A stretch of 40,586 bases of DNA from Candidatus Erwinia dacicola (GTDB lineage: Bacteria; Pseudomonadota; Gammaproteobacteria; Enterobacterales; Enterobacteriaceae): the NCBI RefSeq assembly GCF_001756855.1, contig NZ_MAYS01000142.1, forward strand, positions 1 through 40,586. Direction: 5' to 3'. Of this stretch, positions 17,546 to 25,046 are shown piece after piece; the first letter of the stretch is position 1; the number at the start of each line of letters is the position of its first letter. The translations under genes and the position numbers were made by a program. The notes beneath the pieces were generated by a model. The model worked only from the letters and a program-made list of their open reading frames with translations, ran no database searches and was not told the origin of the DNA.

Positions 17546-18958
17546 TTACCAACCGGAGGATGAGGGAACGTAGATGTCCGTTTCTTCTGAAGCTAATGCC
17601 GGGCAGTGCATGCACATCATCAGTGCGTCTGCCAGGTTAGGGGATGGAATTCCAAGCTTCTGCTTCATATCGACCTTGGTCATAAGCTCAAGCTTGCCGT
17701 TACCGTTGAATTTGCGTTGTATCTGTGTGAGTTCTGCGAATAACTTCTCAAGCATCTTCTCGCCGATAGCTTCCTTGTCGAAACTCAGCATTTCGTCAGG
17801 GTCAGCGTATTCACCATGCTCTACTGCCCGGTACGTCAGGTAAAGCCTGTCAGCCAGCGTGTAATAGAACTGCGCTCGCTTATTGCGGAATACATCACCG
17901 ATAGTTCGGATGTTGTCACCCTGCACCACTTCGTCAGCCCATGCTCCGGCCTGATATGGCGCATCCTCATCGAATGGCGATTCGCTACCCTTGAACATCG
18001 TCACGGTAACTTTCTTTCCACTGAACGAATCTGTTATCTGCCGACGCAGGCCGGCGCCTAATCCGTCTCCGTCAAACAGGAAGTGATCTGCGTTGTCACC
18101 GACTGCCAAATCGGCAGCCCAATCAGCTCCTTCATTGACATCCATCAACGTGCCTTCAGCTATCCGCTTAACCACTGAGCCGTGACGCATTGCATATCCT
18201 TTGGCATCCGGCCCTGTGTCTGATGGGTCGTGAGCTGCGATAACAGCACCTCTCGCCTTCCATCCAAGGCGCTTGTGCGCATCTGTGGCCGCTTCCAGCC
18301 ATTCACGACTGATGATTGCCATATCACTTGCGCTTACCGGCTCACCTAGCCAGATGTGACGATACAGAGTAGGGTTACGCCGCTTGCACTCTTCCATCTC
18401 CAGGCGAAGAACCTCAGGAAAGTGCGGGTTGTCGGTGTAGTTAACCGTCAGTAGGCAGATGTCATCTGGATGGTCAACAACAAAGCGCTGATAGGTATCA
18501 TCCAGAATGTTCTTCGGGTTGAAGCTCACCCATATTTCAGAGTGCGGCTTACGGATTGTTGGGATGAGGATATCCCATGATTCCTTCGTTACAGCCTCAG
18601 CCTCTTCCACCCAACAGATGTCTATACCTTCAAGGGATTTAATCTTAGTTGGATTGTTCTTGATGCCGTAGAACATGAACTCAGCGTTAGTGCCAAGATG
18701 TCGAATCATAGAGCGCTGTATTTCGAACTCAGCCGCATAGCCTTCACGCTCTATTGTGTCCTCAAGCAACCTGATTACTGAGTCACTGATGCTGTTCTGC
18801 AATTCACGAGCGCATAGGATTCGAACCGCCTGACGCCTTGCTGCCTCTATAAGTAATCTTGCTATTGCCCATGACTTACCGCTACCTCGACCGCCCTTGG
18901 CGACTTTGTAGCGATGCGCCTCGATGAACGGTTGGAAGATAGGGTTAATCGTTGTCAT
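17546..18958 (-). CDS. 2: Terminase large subunit gp2
   Basis: 470 residues, same length and nearly the same sequence as I recall for Sf6 gp2. ATPase: Walker A GGRGSGKS (22-29), Walker B ICWVEEAE (114-121). Nuclease: Asp244 in AAHDPSD, Asp296 in LFDGDG, and the Asp of NLADALM near 415. This motor drives headful packaging and cuts the DNA. The start overlaps the small terminase stop (ATGA). Confidence 0.97.
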   Translation of the reverse strand: MTTINPIFQPFIEAHRYKVAKGGRGSGKSWAIARLLIEAARRQAVRILCARELQNSISDSVIRLLEDTIEREGYAAEFEIQRSMIRHLGTNAEFMFYGIKNNPTKIKSLEGIDICWVEEAEAVTKESWDILIPTIRKPHSEIWVSFNPKNILDDTYQRFVVDHPDDICLLTVNYTDNPHFPEVLRLEMEECKRRNPTLYRHIWLGEPVSASDMAIISREWLEAATDAHKRLGWKARGAVIAAHDPSDTGPDAKGYAMRHGSVVKRIAEGTLMDVNEGADWAADLAVGDNADHFLFDGDGLGAGLRRQITDSFSGKKVTVTMFKGSESPFDEDAPYQAGAWADEVVQGDNIRTIGDVFRNKRAQFYYTLADRLYLTYRAVEHGEYADPDEMLSFDKEAIGEKMLEKLFAELTQIQRKFNGNGKLELMTKVDMKQKLGIPSPNLADALMMCMHCPALASEETDIYVPSSSGW

Positions 18959-19380
18959 TTTCCGAATAGCGTACTCATTGGTGAGGTTTCAATCTGGATA
19001 GCACCGCCATCCTTGCCGACTATCTCATTGGTAATCTTGTCGCCATATTTCTTTGGAGCCATTCGTGAAAGGATCCACTTTCGCGTATCAACTTGTAGTC
19101 TTGCCTTCGATACCGCAGCGCTTTCTTCAACTACCGTGTCGGCGATATCCATCATTTCTTCAAAGATGGAATCAGCCCGGCTCTCAGTAGCTTTCGCGTA
19201 TTGGTCTCTAAACTCGGAATGTTCTGCTATCCAGCGAAAGATAGTTGCCTTTGCTGGCATGCCAGGATGCTTGCAGATAGAACGAATGCTTTCACCATCA
19301 GAAAGCCTTGAGCATATGTCGGCGGCTACCTCTGGTAGATAATCAGAAGGGCGACCGCCTTTGTTTCTCTCAGTCGCCAT
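18955..19380 (-). CDS. 3: Terminase small subunit gp3 (Sf6 type)
   Basis: 141 residues, like Sf6 gp1 (140): N-terminal helix-turn-helix (GRPSDYLPEVAADICSRLSDGES, then MPAKATIFRWIAEHSEFRDQY), central oligomerisation helices with RADSIFEEMMDIAD, and a C-terminal tail IQIETSPMSTLFGK that contacts the large subunit. It recognises pac and starts packaging; in P22-like phages the pac site lies within this gene, but I could not pick out the site. Confidence 0.94.
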   Translation of the reverse strand: MATERNKGGRPSDYLPEVAADICSRLSDGESIRSICKHPGMPAKATIFRWIAEHSEFRDQYAKATESRADSIFEEMMDIADTVVEESAAVSKARLQVDTRKWILSRMAPKKYGDKITNEIVGKDGGAIQIETSPMSTLFGK

Positions 19381-19386
19381 AGTTCA

Positions 19387-19719
19387 TTACGCCTTAGTGA
19401 ATGCTTGTGCGTACTCTACTGTGCGACCCGGACCCATCTGAATAACGCTCATGTCACCCAAAGGAAGGAAGCCAGCAGTAATCTTCGCGTTGCACTTGAT
19501 AGTGAAATCAGCGCGATCCTGACTTACCACGATGTCGTAATCCGTTGCTGTAGTGCCGCCTGCTGCTACAACCTGGAAGTATTCCGTCTTACTGATAGTT
19601 GCATGCACACCACGTAGACTGCCTTGCGGGAATCGCGATGCAGCGATATGCGCCTTAACCACAGTGACGAGGTTAGCGACAGAGCCAGCCGTTGCTGTCT
19701 GAATAGATGTAATTGCCAT
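19387..19719 (-). CDS. Virion-associated or decoration-type protein (unassigned)
   Basis: 110 residues from the ATG at 19719, which has a good AAAGGAAC ribosome site; 15 upstream in-frame codons run into the previous gene. Beta-rich, without charged clusters (MAITSIQTATAGSVANLVTV, QGSLRGVHATISKTEYFQV, DYDIVVSQDRADFTIKCNAK). No domain recognised. It lies in a three-gene group with a collagen-like protein, directly before terminase, transcribed late. A structural or decoration role is an inference from position. Confidence 0.7.
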   Translation of the reverse strand: MAITSIQTATAGSVANLVTVVKAHIAASRFPQGSLRGVHATISKTEYFQVVAAGGTTATDYDIVVSQDRADFTIKCNAKITAGFLPLGDMSVIQMGPGRTVEYAQAFTKA

Positions 19720-19729
19720 GATTGTTCCT

Positions 19730-19987
19730 TTAGCTGATAGAGACTTCGGCTGAGTCGCCGTCATTTGAAGCGGTTCGAATCCAGGCGATAGTTGGAGGGG
19801 TAATCGTTGCCCAATTATCGTCGTTGTCGGTCAACATATGACCCTGCCAGAAGCCATTTCCCGGATTGGTTGTTGCATCCGCTAAGCGCACGGCTCCAGA
19901 AAGCACCTGAACTGTTTTAGTCTGCGTTCCGTCAGTTACCTGAATCCATGCAGAGCCAACCGTTAGCATTGATGTGTTAATCGCCAT
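19730..19987 (-). CDS. Small beta-rich late protein (unassigned)
   Basis: 85 residues: MAINTSMLTVGSAWIQVTDG, then VLSGAVRLADATTNPGNGFW and IAWIRTASNDGDSAEVSIS. The pattern resembles short phage structural modules that sit on heads or fibres. Good ribosome site (GGAGTTAACC). Sits between the collagen-like gene and the 110-residue gene with 10-11 bp gaps, so the three are likely made together. Confidence 0.7.
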   Translation of the reverse strand: MAINTSMLTVGSAWIQVTDGTQTKTVQVLSGAVRLADATTNPGNGFWQGHMLTDNDDNWATITPPTIAWIRTASNDGDSAEVSIS

Positions 19988-19998
19988 GGTTAACTCCT

Positions 19999-20538
19999 TT
20001 ACGTTAATGGCTGCATGAATACTTCAGAGATGGTTGCTGTGGTTCCTGTTGTTCTACGTACTGCGCAGTAATGGCCAGCAGGCACAAGCCAGGTTAACTG
20101 ACCTCGGTCACCTGAGCCCATTCCTATAGATACTGCTATGCCAGTTAGTGATGATCTGAATGAAGCAACTCGCTTGGCTGTTGCAGTATTACCTGAAGCA
20201 ACGTCAACTGATACTGGGCCTACCCATAGCTCGACAACATCAGCCAGCGTTGCGGCCAGTGTTATTGAGTAGGCAACATCAATCATCACAGAGAGGAAGT
20301 GAGGCTTCGTTGTGTCTGTTGCCCGGAATGAGGTTCCGAGCGTTACCGCAGTGGTTATACCTGTACCAGGAGATAAGCCGACGCCTTGGGGACCAATTGA
20401 CCCAGTGGCACCGGTAGCTCCAGCTGGTCCTATTGCACCAGTAGCACCTGCGGGGCCGGTTGGTCCTTGAGGTCCTGTTGGACCTTGCGATCCTGTGGGC
20501 CCAGGCATTCCATAAACCCGGCCTTTATAGATAACCAT
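19999..20538 (-). CDS. Collagen-like virion protein
   Basis: 179 residues. After [11 protein letters not shown] there are about 13 Gly-X-Y triplets (residues 12-52: [19 protein letters not shown] and on), expected to form a trimeric collagen helix. It is followed by a globular beta domain (about 65-179) with [20 protein letters not shown] near the end, a fold common at the tips of phage fibres. Collagen-like stretches are typical of phage virion fibres. Position before the terminase genes suggests a head fibre or decoration rather than a tail part; this is inference. Confidence 0.8.
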   Translation of the reverse strand: MVIYKGRVYGMPGPTGSQGPTGPQGPTGPAGATGAIGPAGATGATGSIGPQGVGLSPGTGITTAVTLGTSFRATDTTKPHFLSVMIDVAYSITLAATLADVVELWVGPVSVDVASGNTATAKRVASFRSSLTGIAVSIGMGSGDRGQLTWLVPAGHYCAVRRTTGTTATISEVFMQPLT

Positions 20539-20555
20539 CTCATACCCCTTACGGT

Positions 20556-20789
20556 TTATGCGAAAAGGTCTAACACTTCCTTAGCTTCACGGATTGCTTT
20601 CTCGGTCTTAGCAAGAGCCGTTGTTTCATTGGCTGTTTTGGCATATGCATCTTTGAACAGCTCAAAGTTCAGCTCGTTGCCGGCGATAAACTCAATGGCT
20701 TTTTCGGTAGCGGCTGAGTCATTCATCACCAGGCGGTAGACTTCGAGCTTCAGTTTCTGTGCATCTGTCATTTGGGTAATGTCTGCCAT
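20556..20789 (-). CDS. Small helical late protein of unknown function
   Basis: 77 residues, almost entirely helical and charged: [51 protein letters not shown]. Good ribosome site (GGAGCCAAC). Lies between the lysis block and the collagen-like gene. Not recognised; could assist the collagen-like protein or be a small head protein. Confidence 0.65.
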   Translation of the reverse strand: MADITQMTDAQKLKLEVYRLVMNDSAATEKAIEFIAGNELNFELFKDAYAKTANETTALAKTEKAIREAKEVLDLFA

Positions 20790-20807
20790 TGTTGGCTCCG
20801 TTGGTTG

Positions 20808-21011
20808 TTATCCCGTGGTGGGGATGAACGAAAGAATCAGGATGATTGTTGAGGCTGCCAGCGTTATGACAGACGCGAATGCAAACGCGTAATGCACGAA
20901 GGTGATCAATCTGTCTTTGGCTGAGTGCTTTGGTAGCGGGTGGTTAAGAACGTCATCGCGTATGAATGACATTCCGTAGAGCAGCGTTATTTCACGCTCT
21001 CGTTTTCGCAT
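20808..21011 (-). CDS. Small membrane protein after Rz1
   Basis: 67 residues from the ATG at 21011. The N-terminal half is polar and basic (MRKREREITLLYGMSFIRDD); one strong transmembrane segment lies at about 40-64 (YAFAFASVITLAASTIILIL). It overlaps the 3' end of Rz1 by 25 bases. Placement in the lysis block suggests a membrane-related late role, but I do not recognise a family. Confidence 0.6.
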   Translation of the reverse strand: MRKREREITLLYGMSFIRDDVLNHPLPKHSAKDRLITFVHYAFAFASVITLAASTIILILSFIPTTG

Positions 21012-21220
21012 AATGAATCCCACTTGTCGTTGTGGGCGTTGATCGCCTTTACTGTCCTTGCATCCATCAAGTCAGGGTCTTTGCCGTGCGTGATAATCGG
21101 CCCGAATGCTGTGCAGGCTGAATCAACGTTGATGTACTTAATCGTCGGCGTGGTACTTTGATTTCCGCATGCGGTCACGAGCAGCGTCATCAGAAAGAGA
21201 CTGATTCGTTTGGTCTGCAT
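20987..21220 (-). CDS. Rz1: Outer-membrane spanin Rz1
   Basis: 77 residues from the ATG at 21220 (a TTG nine bases upstream is in frame but less likely). A lipoprotein signal (MQTKRISLFLMTLLVTAC) ends in a lipobox with Cys18; the mature part is short. It starts out of frame inside Rz, the classic nested spanin arrangement. With Rz it would fuse inner and outer membranes in the last step of lysis. It has two further cysteines. Confidence 0.85.
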   Translation of the reverse strand: MQTKRISLFLMTLLVTACGNQSTTPTIKYINVDSACTAFGPIITHGKDPDLMDARTVKAINAHNDKWDSLCENESVK

Positions 21221-21425
21221 CTTTGGCAACCTTAATGATTGAGGCCTGCTTATCGGTGGCAGCTTGAGACTGCTTCACGGTTTGGTTAGCAGTTTCAACA
21301 TCAGCCCTTGATTTGGCCTCTGTTGTTCCCTTGCTCTTACCAGTGAACCATGCGGCCAGCACAGCTACGATGATCCCAGCAATGCCGAAGATGTATTGCC
21401 AGCCTGATGCGATAAGGTTTGTCAT
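21138..21425 (-). CDS. Rz: Inner-membrane spanin Rz
   Basis: 95 residues with an N-terminal transmembrane segment (about 9-27: WQYIFGIAGIIVAVLAAWF) and a long charged periplasmic coiled coil (AKSRADVETANQTVKQSQAATDK and beyond). This is the usual plan of an i-spanin, although shorter than lambda Rz. Rz1 begins inside its last third in another frame. Its ATG overlaps the stop of the preceding gene. Confidence 0.8.
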   Translation of the reverse strand: MTNLIASGWQYIFGIAGIIVAVLAAWFTGKSKGTTEAKSRADVETANQTVKQSQAATDKQASIIKVAKDADQTNQSLSDDAARDRMRKSKYHADD

Positions 21426-21652
21426 TTCCCATCGCCCTTATCTTTTGGTGGCTTCTGTAGGGTCATCCTCGACAGAACGCCAACAACCATCAGGACAATC
21501 GCACCGACACGCATCCAGCTTGAGGGGATTTCAGCTTTCCATTCAGGGGGAAGCTCAAACCAGATAGTCGGCAGAGCGCCCAGAGCCAGAATCACTTTTG
21601 TTGAATTCCATCGCCACCAGTGCCGCCAGTCATCAACGAGTCGAGGTTTCAT
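21422..21652 (-). CDS. Small lysis-block membrane protein (second holin or antiholin candidate)
   Basis: 76 residues, MKPRLVDDWRHWWRWNSTKVIL, with two hydrophobic segments (about 18-32 and 46-62) and a basic tail ending KPPKDKGDGK. I recall similar proteins in many phages between endolysin and spanins (DUF7940-like). A holin or antiholin role is plausible from position and topology but not shown. Overlaps both neighbours by 4 bases. Confidence 0.7.
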   Translation of the reverse strand: MKPRLVDDWRHWWRWNSTKVILALGALPTIWFELPPEWKAEIPSSWMRVGAIVLMVVGVLSRMTLQKPPKDKGDGK

Positions 21653-22116
21653 AACAGCCCCGCATATGCAGTCATCTCACCGGTGCGCATCACCTCGGCA
21701 TGGCGTTTAGCGCGATTAGGTGTTTGCTTAGCCCACAGGCTTGATAGCATTCCGTTGGCTGCGCCTGCATAGTTTCCTGCCGCTATCATTGCGAGCGTAT
21801 TCTTGAATCCTGCCAGACCATTAACACCCATCTGGTAAGCCATGCTTATCAGGATGTCTCGACGTGCCGGGTTACAGGATTTCATTGCAGCAACAATGGA
21901 AGGGTTTGCGTTCATCTTGCTGATTGTGGTTTTGACGAATGACTCAAGCCATACGTCACCAACATCTCGCGGAACGGTGAAGGTGTAATTGCTTAACGAA
22001 GCGCCCTTAGGGCCAATCTTGATACCGCAAGCCACTGTCGGATAGCCTTCGGTATCAATGTAAGGTTTCTCACGATAACCCTCTTCGTAATTAAGCAGGG
22101 GGATTATTTGACTCAT
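21649..22116 (-). CDS. Endolysin (T4-type lysozyme, GH24)
   Basis: 155 residues. Catalytic triad spacing of T4 lysozyme is kept: Glu12 in LNYEEGYREKPY, Asp21 and Thr27 in IDTEGYPTVACG. It hydrolyses peptidoglycan. There is no N-terminal signal-anchor segment, so release must depend on a hole-forming holin. Start overlaps the upstream holin gene by 26 bases. Functional equivalent of P22 gp19. Confidence 0.9.
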   Translation of the reverse strand: MSQIIPLLNYEEGYREKPYIDTEGYPTVACGIKIGPKGASLSNYTFTVPRDVGDVWLESFVKTTISKMNANPSIVAAMKSCNPARRDILISMAYQMGVNGLAGFKNTLAMIAAGNYAGAANGMLSSLWAKQTPNRAKRHAEVMRTGEMTAYAGLL

Positions 22117-22327
22117 TGCGCCGGTCTCCGTACTGCATCCGTAGAGCGTTTTCTTCTCGGCGATCTCGTTTTCGTTGGTAATGCAGATTTATGGCGAACG
22201 TAAAGACTGCCAGAACGAAACCGCCGAGAGCCAGCCATTCATTTAATGACATACTCCCTGCCAGAAATGTTGCCCCAGATGTGGTGTAAGCAGCGGCAGT
22301 GGTTACTTTGTCTGCCATATTTTTCAT
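22091..22327 (-). CDS. Holin (S21-like, two-span)
   Basis: 78 residues. Two hydrophobic segments (about 8-26 and 29-48) and a strongly basic C-terminal tail (HYQRKRDRREENALRMQ). The pattern DKVTTAAAYTTSG, then EWLALGGFVLAVFTFAINLHY, then KRDRR parallels lambdoid S21-type holins. Two near starts (MKNMADKV) recall the dual-start holin/antiholin arrangement. A GGAGG ribosome site precedes the first. First gene of the late operon after the leader. Confidence 0.8.
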   Translation of the reverse strand: MKNMADKVTTAAAYTTSGATFLAGSMSLNEWLALGGFVLAVFTFAINLHYQRKRDRREENALRMQYGDRRNESNNPPA

Positions 22328-22914
22328 TCCAACCTCCAGAACATCAGGAGGATTTGTTCAAATTAGGATTAGGGATGATGGTGATCAGAACAAATCCAGG
22401 ATACATTTTCGGTGTCGTGGTTTGTTCGTGAGTAAACGCACGGGCAAATCAGGCAAGAGGCTGTTGACGCAGTCTCTTGCCACCCATATTCACGAAGCCC
22501 AGCCAATCGCTGGGTTTTCTTTTTTGGCAGCGCCCTACCCCGTCGCCACGAATGTGCAAGGGTATCTGGATGTGTTCTGGTGATTGGTGATAGGACGCTT
22601 TCAGAAAGGTCGTGAGGGTTAAGGTGGTGCCTTGCGGTCTTGGATGATGACCACCCGCCCAGTTATTTGCCGGTTACGTTTATCCGGCGTCTTTCGACCG
22701 ATTGCCTGATGTATCAGGTTAGGTATGTGGTGGCCGGCGCTGAACTCCGGCTCGGTCAGAACAAGTCACTTAAGCCTGTGGCACTCTGACTATTCGGCAA
22801 TTAGTAAGCGCATCAGCCTGCGCATTCACCACAACGGGAAGCCAACTCTCCCGAATACTTAGTGTCACTCCTAAGCAGGGCATGAAAGGATGCTTTCCGT
22901 TGTGTTTAAAACGC
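22328..22914 (-). other. Long untranslated late leader
   Basis: About 590 bases between tR' and the holin gene without a convincing gene. It contains several inverted repeats, including CCTGATGTATCAGG (22706-22719), and the plus-strand terminator structure. Long noncoding leaders between the Q control site and the lysis genes are common in lambdoid phages. Confidence 0.6.
22452..22525 (+). ncRNA. Candidate plus-strand structured RNA with terminator
   Basis: A 12-bp hairpin (22452-22463 with 22470-22481, one G-U pair) is followed by a canonical intrinsic terminator: CCCAGC-CAATC-GCTGGG (22498-22514) then TTTTCTTTTTT (22515-22525). The T-run is on the plus strand, opposite to the late transcript. 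It could end a small antisense RNA or stop plus-strand transcripts entering the late region. I did not find a convincing promoter, so only the terminator is well supported. Confidence 0.5.
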
Positions 22915-22943
22915 AAAAAGCCCCGAGCTATTAACTCAGGGCT
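22915..22943 (-). terminator. tR', Q-controlled terminator of the late leader
   Basis: In the minus-strand transcript AGCCCTGAG, a 7-base loop, and CTCGGGGCT (one mismatch) are followed by TTTTT. It lies about 50 bases after the predicted pR' start, the usual lambdoid arrangement in which Q lets polymerase read through. Confidence 0.8.
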
Positions 22944-22987
22944 TGTTTGTTTGGCTGCTCTGTTCGCTTTTGCTCCGAGCATATACA

Positions 22988-23016
22988 AATGTACTACTTC
23001 CATTTCGCATGCGCAA
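22988..23016 (-). promoter_or_regulatory. Late promoter pR'
   Basis: Minus strand: TTGCGC (rc of 23011-23016), 17-bp spacer, TACATT (rc of 22988-22993). It directly follows the putative antiterminator gene and precedes a terminator by about 50 bases, matching the lambdoid late control region. The late operon would run from here to the tailspike. Confidence 0.65.
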
Positions 23017-23042
23017 GCTATTTAGGACAATTTACCTAAATA

Positions 23043-23654
23043 TTATGCAGCCTGTGGAAATTCCTTCTCAATTTCGCGCCTCATCGCATAAAAGATTTCT
23101 GAATCGAGCACATTCTCGCACCAGACAACCCTGCGCCTGCACGACTGGATATCCATTCCGGTTACTGCATTCATCAGCCTGGCGATATCTTGCGTGCAAT
23201 TGCGATTGCAATATCGCTTAATAGCTACATCGCGGACGGGGCTTTCTCGGTGAAACGTCTTGACCATCACGCGTTCAACGAAAGCAGCATCATCGGATTC
23301 TTTGGCGAGAGCGATGATGTTGCTGAACGATGATTGAGGGATGACCAGTTCGCGAGCTTTCTGATAGAGCGCATCTCCACGCAGTCCATCCTCTTGGTAA
23401 AGGCGCATGACGACAGACTCAATCTGCTTGGCCTTGTCATCACTCCACTGGCTACGAATCATCAGGCGACCGATAACGTTGATTGCACCACCAGGGGAAT
23501 CATCACCGGCGTTGACTTTGCCCCATACCTGTAGCATGTAGTGAACCCATGCTTTCTGGCGTGAGTTGATGGTTTTCTTTGGATGCTTCCATACGCGGCG
23601 GAAATGAGCATCGTCGATGAAGTTGACCATGCCGAATATCGGAGTGTGTTTCAT
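23043..23654 (-). CDS. Putative late antiterminator (Q-like)
   Basis: 203 residues. It is not of the lambda, 21 or 82 Q sequence types as I remember them. The segment VHYMLQVWGKVNAGDDSPGG followed by SDDKAKQIESVVMRLYQEDG recalls the DUF1133-type antitermination proteins. A cysteine-bearing C-terminal part (KRYCNRNCTQDI, RRRVVWCEN) could bind nucleic acid or metal. Position is the strong evidence: last gene of the nin-type block, immediately upstream of pR'/tR' and the lysis genes. It would modify RNA polymerase at pR' so that the late operon is transcribed. Confidence 0.65.
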   Translation of the reverse strand: MKHTPIFGMVNFIDDAHFRRVWKHPKKTINSRQKAWVHYMLQVWGKVNAGDDSPGGAINVIGRLMIRSQWSDDKAKQIESVVMRLYQEDGLRGDALYQKARELVIPQSSFSNIIALAKESDDAAFVERVMVKTFHRESPVRDVAIKRYCNRNCTQDIARLMNAVTGMDIQSCRRRVVWCENVLDSEIFYAMRREIEKEFPQAA

Positions 23655-23842
23655 GGCTTTATCCCCAGGGCATCTTTAAGTCGAGCAACAACCATTCTGG
23701 TAGCGAATGATTCACCGTGACATTTGCTCTGAAGTTCGATTTCCATCAGCGCGGACTTAAGAAGCCCTCTGTTAACGGTGATGGGGGTTTTATTTTCTTC
23801 GTTAGCCTTCTTCAGCCTTTCAAGAGAGTCTTTGATATCCAT
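23651..23842 (-). CDS. Small protein upstream of Q
   Basis: 63 residues, MDIKDSLERLKKANEENKTP then LLKSALMEIELQSKCHGESFATRMVVARLKDAL. Mostly helical. Stop overlaps the Q-like start (ATGA). No family recognised; position is in the nin-type block. Confidence 0.65.
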   Translation of the reverse strand: MDIKDSLERLKKANEENKTPITVNRGLLKSALMEIELQSKCHGESFATRMVVARLKDALGIKP

Positions 23843-24025
23843 CTATGCAGCCTCCGGACCGTCTGGTTTATTCAACCCCAAGCGATTAATCAGCTCGCGG
23901 CGACGTTCTGCCAGTAAACTCACAGCTCGTTCCGCATCTGCAATCTGCGCATCAATATCCTTGAGTTTCTCCATGTCTGCATGACGCTGCCATTTGACTT
24001 GCTGGATGTTGGTTACTGAGCACAT
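23843..24025 (-). CDS. Small coiled-coil nin-region protein
   Basis: 60 residues; a charged heptad pattern (MEKLKDIDAQIADAERAVSL, ERRRELINRL) indicates a coiled coil. An internal ATG at 23974 could be an alternative start. Overlaps the ninH end by 13 bases and abuts the next gene. Function unknown. Confidence 0.6.
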   Translation of the reverse strand: MCSVTNIQQVKWQRHADMEKLKDIDAQIADAERAVSLLAERRRELINRLGLNKPDGPEAA

Positions 24026-24210
24026 GTTTTACCTCTACCGCCTTGATGAACCATGAGAACGCCGTTAACGATGGCGTGGTGCTTGCATTCGTTATCCCGT
24101 GCGTAGCGCTTAACCGTGCTTCTGTCGCAGGATAATCGCCGTGCTACTTCTGCGATGTTTCCCCGGGTATCTACCAGGTGTTCTGGTATAGATTTGATGG
24201 TGGGTGTCAT
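24013..24210 (-). CDS. ninH: NinH
   Basis: 65 residues. The helix-turn-helix AEVARRLSCDRSTVKRYARDN and the ending HAIVNGVLMVHQGGRGKT match lambda NinH, a small Fis-like DNA-binding nin protein. ATG at 24210 overlaps the rusA stop (ATGA). Confidence 0.9.
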   Translation of the reverse strand: MTPTIKSIPEHLVDTRGNIAEVARRLSCDRSTVKRYARDNECKHHAIVNGVLMVHQGGRGKTCAQ

Positions 24211-24602
24211 GCTGCCTCCAGTAGTTCTGTAATCATTGGCAAGCTCCCGCATGTCTCAGTCACTACCAGCACAAGCATTCCGCCTTTAATCGCCTGACAG
24301 CGCTTAATGCGCATATCGTCTATCTGGCCGTCATCCAGCCAGAAGCCCGCACTGGTGAGTGCGTCAAAAACGGCTTTGGGCAGATTGTCCAAATCTCGTT
24401 TGCGGTTATCGGGGGGTGCTGCGTGGATGGTGATTCTGATGCGAGGTGTGATTTTGATGTCTAACTGTTTTTGCTTGATTATTTCGATTACTTCTTTTCG
24501 GTATCTCTTTCCCCAGTCGCTGATGTAGTGGATGCCTCGTGAGTGTCGCCAGTACCGGTTATTGGATGGCGGCCAAGGTAGCTGCAAAAGATATCTATTC
24601 AT
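24207..24602 (-). CDS. rusA: RusA Holliday-junction resolvase
   Basis: 131 residues (RusA about 120). Starts with the family's LPWPPSNNRYWRH, and carries the catalytic cluster KRDLDNLPK (Asp70, Asp72, Lys76) and LDDGQIDD (Asp91). It cleaves four-way junctions formed during recombination and clears branches before packaging. Overlaps the upstream nuclease gene by 4 bases and ninH by 4. Confidence 0.95.
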   Translation of the reverse strand: MNRYLLQLPWPPSNNRYWRHSRGIHYISDWGKRYRKEVIEIIKQKQLDIKITPRIRITIHAAPPDNRKRDLDNLPKAVFDALTSAGFWLDDGQIDDMRIKRCQAIKGGMLVLVVTETCGSLPMITELLEAA

Positions 24603-24880
24603 CTGACAGATAACCTCCCTCCATTCGCCAATTGTTTAAGCGTAAGGACAATGGCTCTATCCATTTCAGCCCTGCGTTCTTCCCGGGTCATATCCTTTCC
24701 GTTGTCTATGCGCGTATGGCATTGTTCGCATAGCGCCGCCGTTAAACAGTCATCAACCTTCAGTCCTATTCCCTTCCCTTCGTTCCGGTGTGCAGCCTGA
24801 ACCCCATAACGACCACACAGAACGCAGCAATCTATCTCCCTGACTGCCTGAAGCCATTTACTGCTCCGGTATATTGCCAT
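24599..24880 (-). CDS. DUF1364 (YbcO-like) nuclease-type protein
   Basis: 93 residues from the ATG at 24880. MAIYRSSKWLQAVREIDCCVLCG begins a zinc-binding HNH-like fold, with Cys25/Cys28, then AAHRNEGKGIGLK, then CEQCHTRID. This is the DUF1364/YbcO family of lambdoid nin regions, adjacent to rusA and probably acting on recombination or replication intermediates. Confidence 0.88.
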   Translation of the reverse strand: MAIYRSSKWLQAVREIDCCVLCGRYGVQAAHRNEGKGIGLKVDDCLTAALCEQCHTRIDNGKDMTREERRAEMDRAIVLTLKQLANGGRLSVR

Positions 24881-25046
24881 CTGAGATATCTCCGTTCGGA
24901 TCACGATAAATCAGCCATTCATCCACGCATTCAGAACATGCATAGGTTTCCTCTGGTGTTAGCTCTTTCGTGCAGCCTGCGCACAACGTTCGACGTATGC
25001 TCTGCTGCTCGTATGATTGGGCTTCTGATTGGCTAAGGGTGCACAT
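24858..25046 (-). CDS. ninF: NinF-like zinc-finger protein
   Basis: 62 residues; MCTLSQSEAQSYEQQSIRR then CAGCTKELTPEETYACSEC, a four-cysteine zinc finger like lambda NinF. Unknown role. Overlaps both neighbours. Confidence 0.8.
   Translation of the reverse strand: MCTLSQSEAQSYEQQSIRRTLCAGCTKELTPEETYACSECVDEWLIYRDPNGDISDGNIPEQ

Noticed and set aside
15417-17615. Portal start at 17615
   Set aside because: The extra 24 codons overlap the terminase gene and do not fit the family; the ATG at 17543 gives the expected MAETLEKKHER start.
22299-22583. 94-residue plus-strand ORF in the late leader
   Set aside because: No ribosome site, low-complexity mixed composition, and it contains the plus-strand hairpin and terminator.
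22770-23003. 77-residue minus-strand ORF starting MEVVHLYMLGAK
   Set aside because: Its start overlaps the pR' -10 region and its frame runs through the tR' hairpin, so the late transcript would not contain its start. It is better explained as the Q-control leader.
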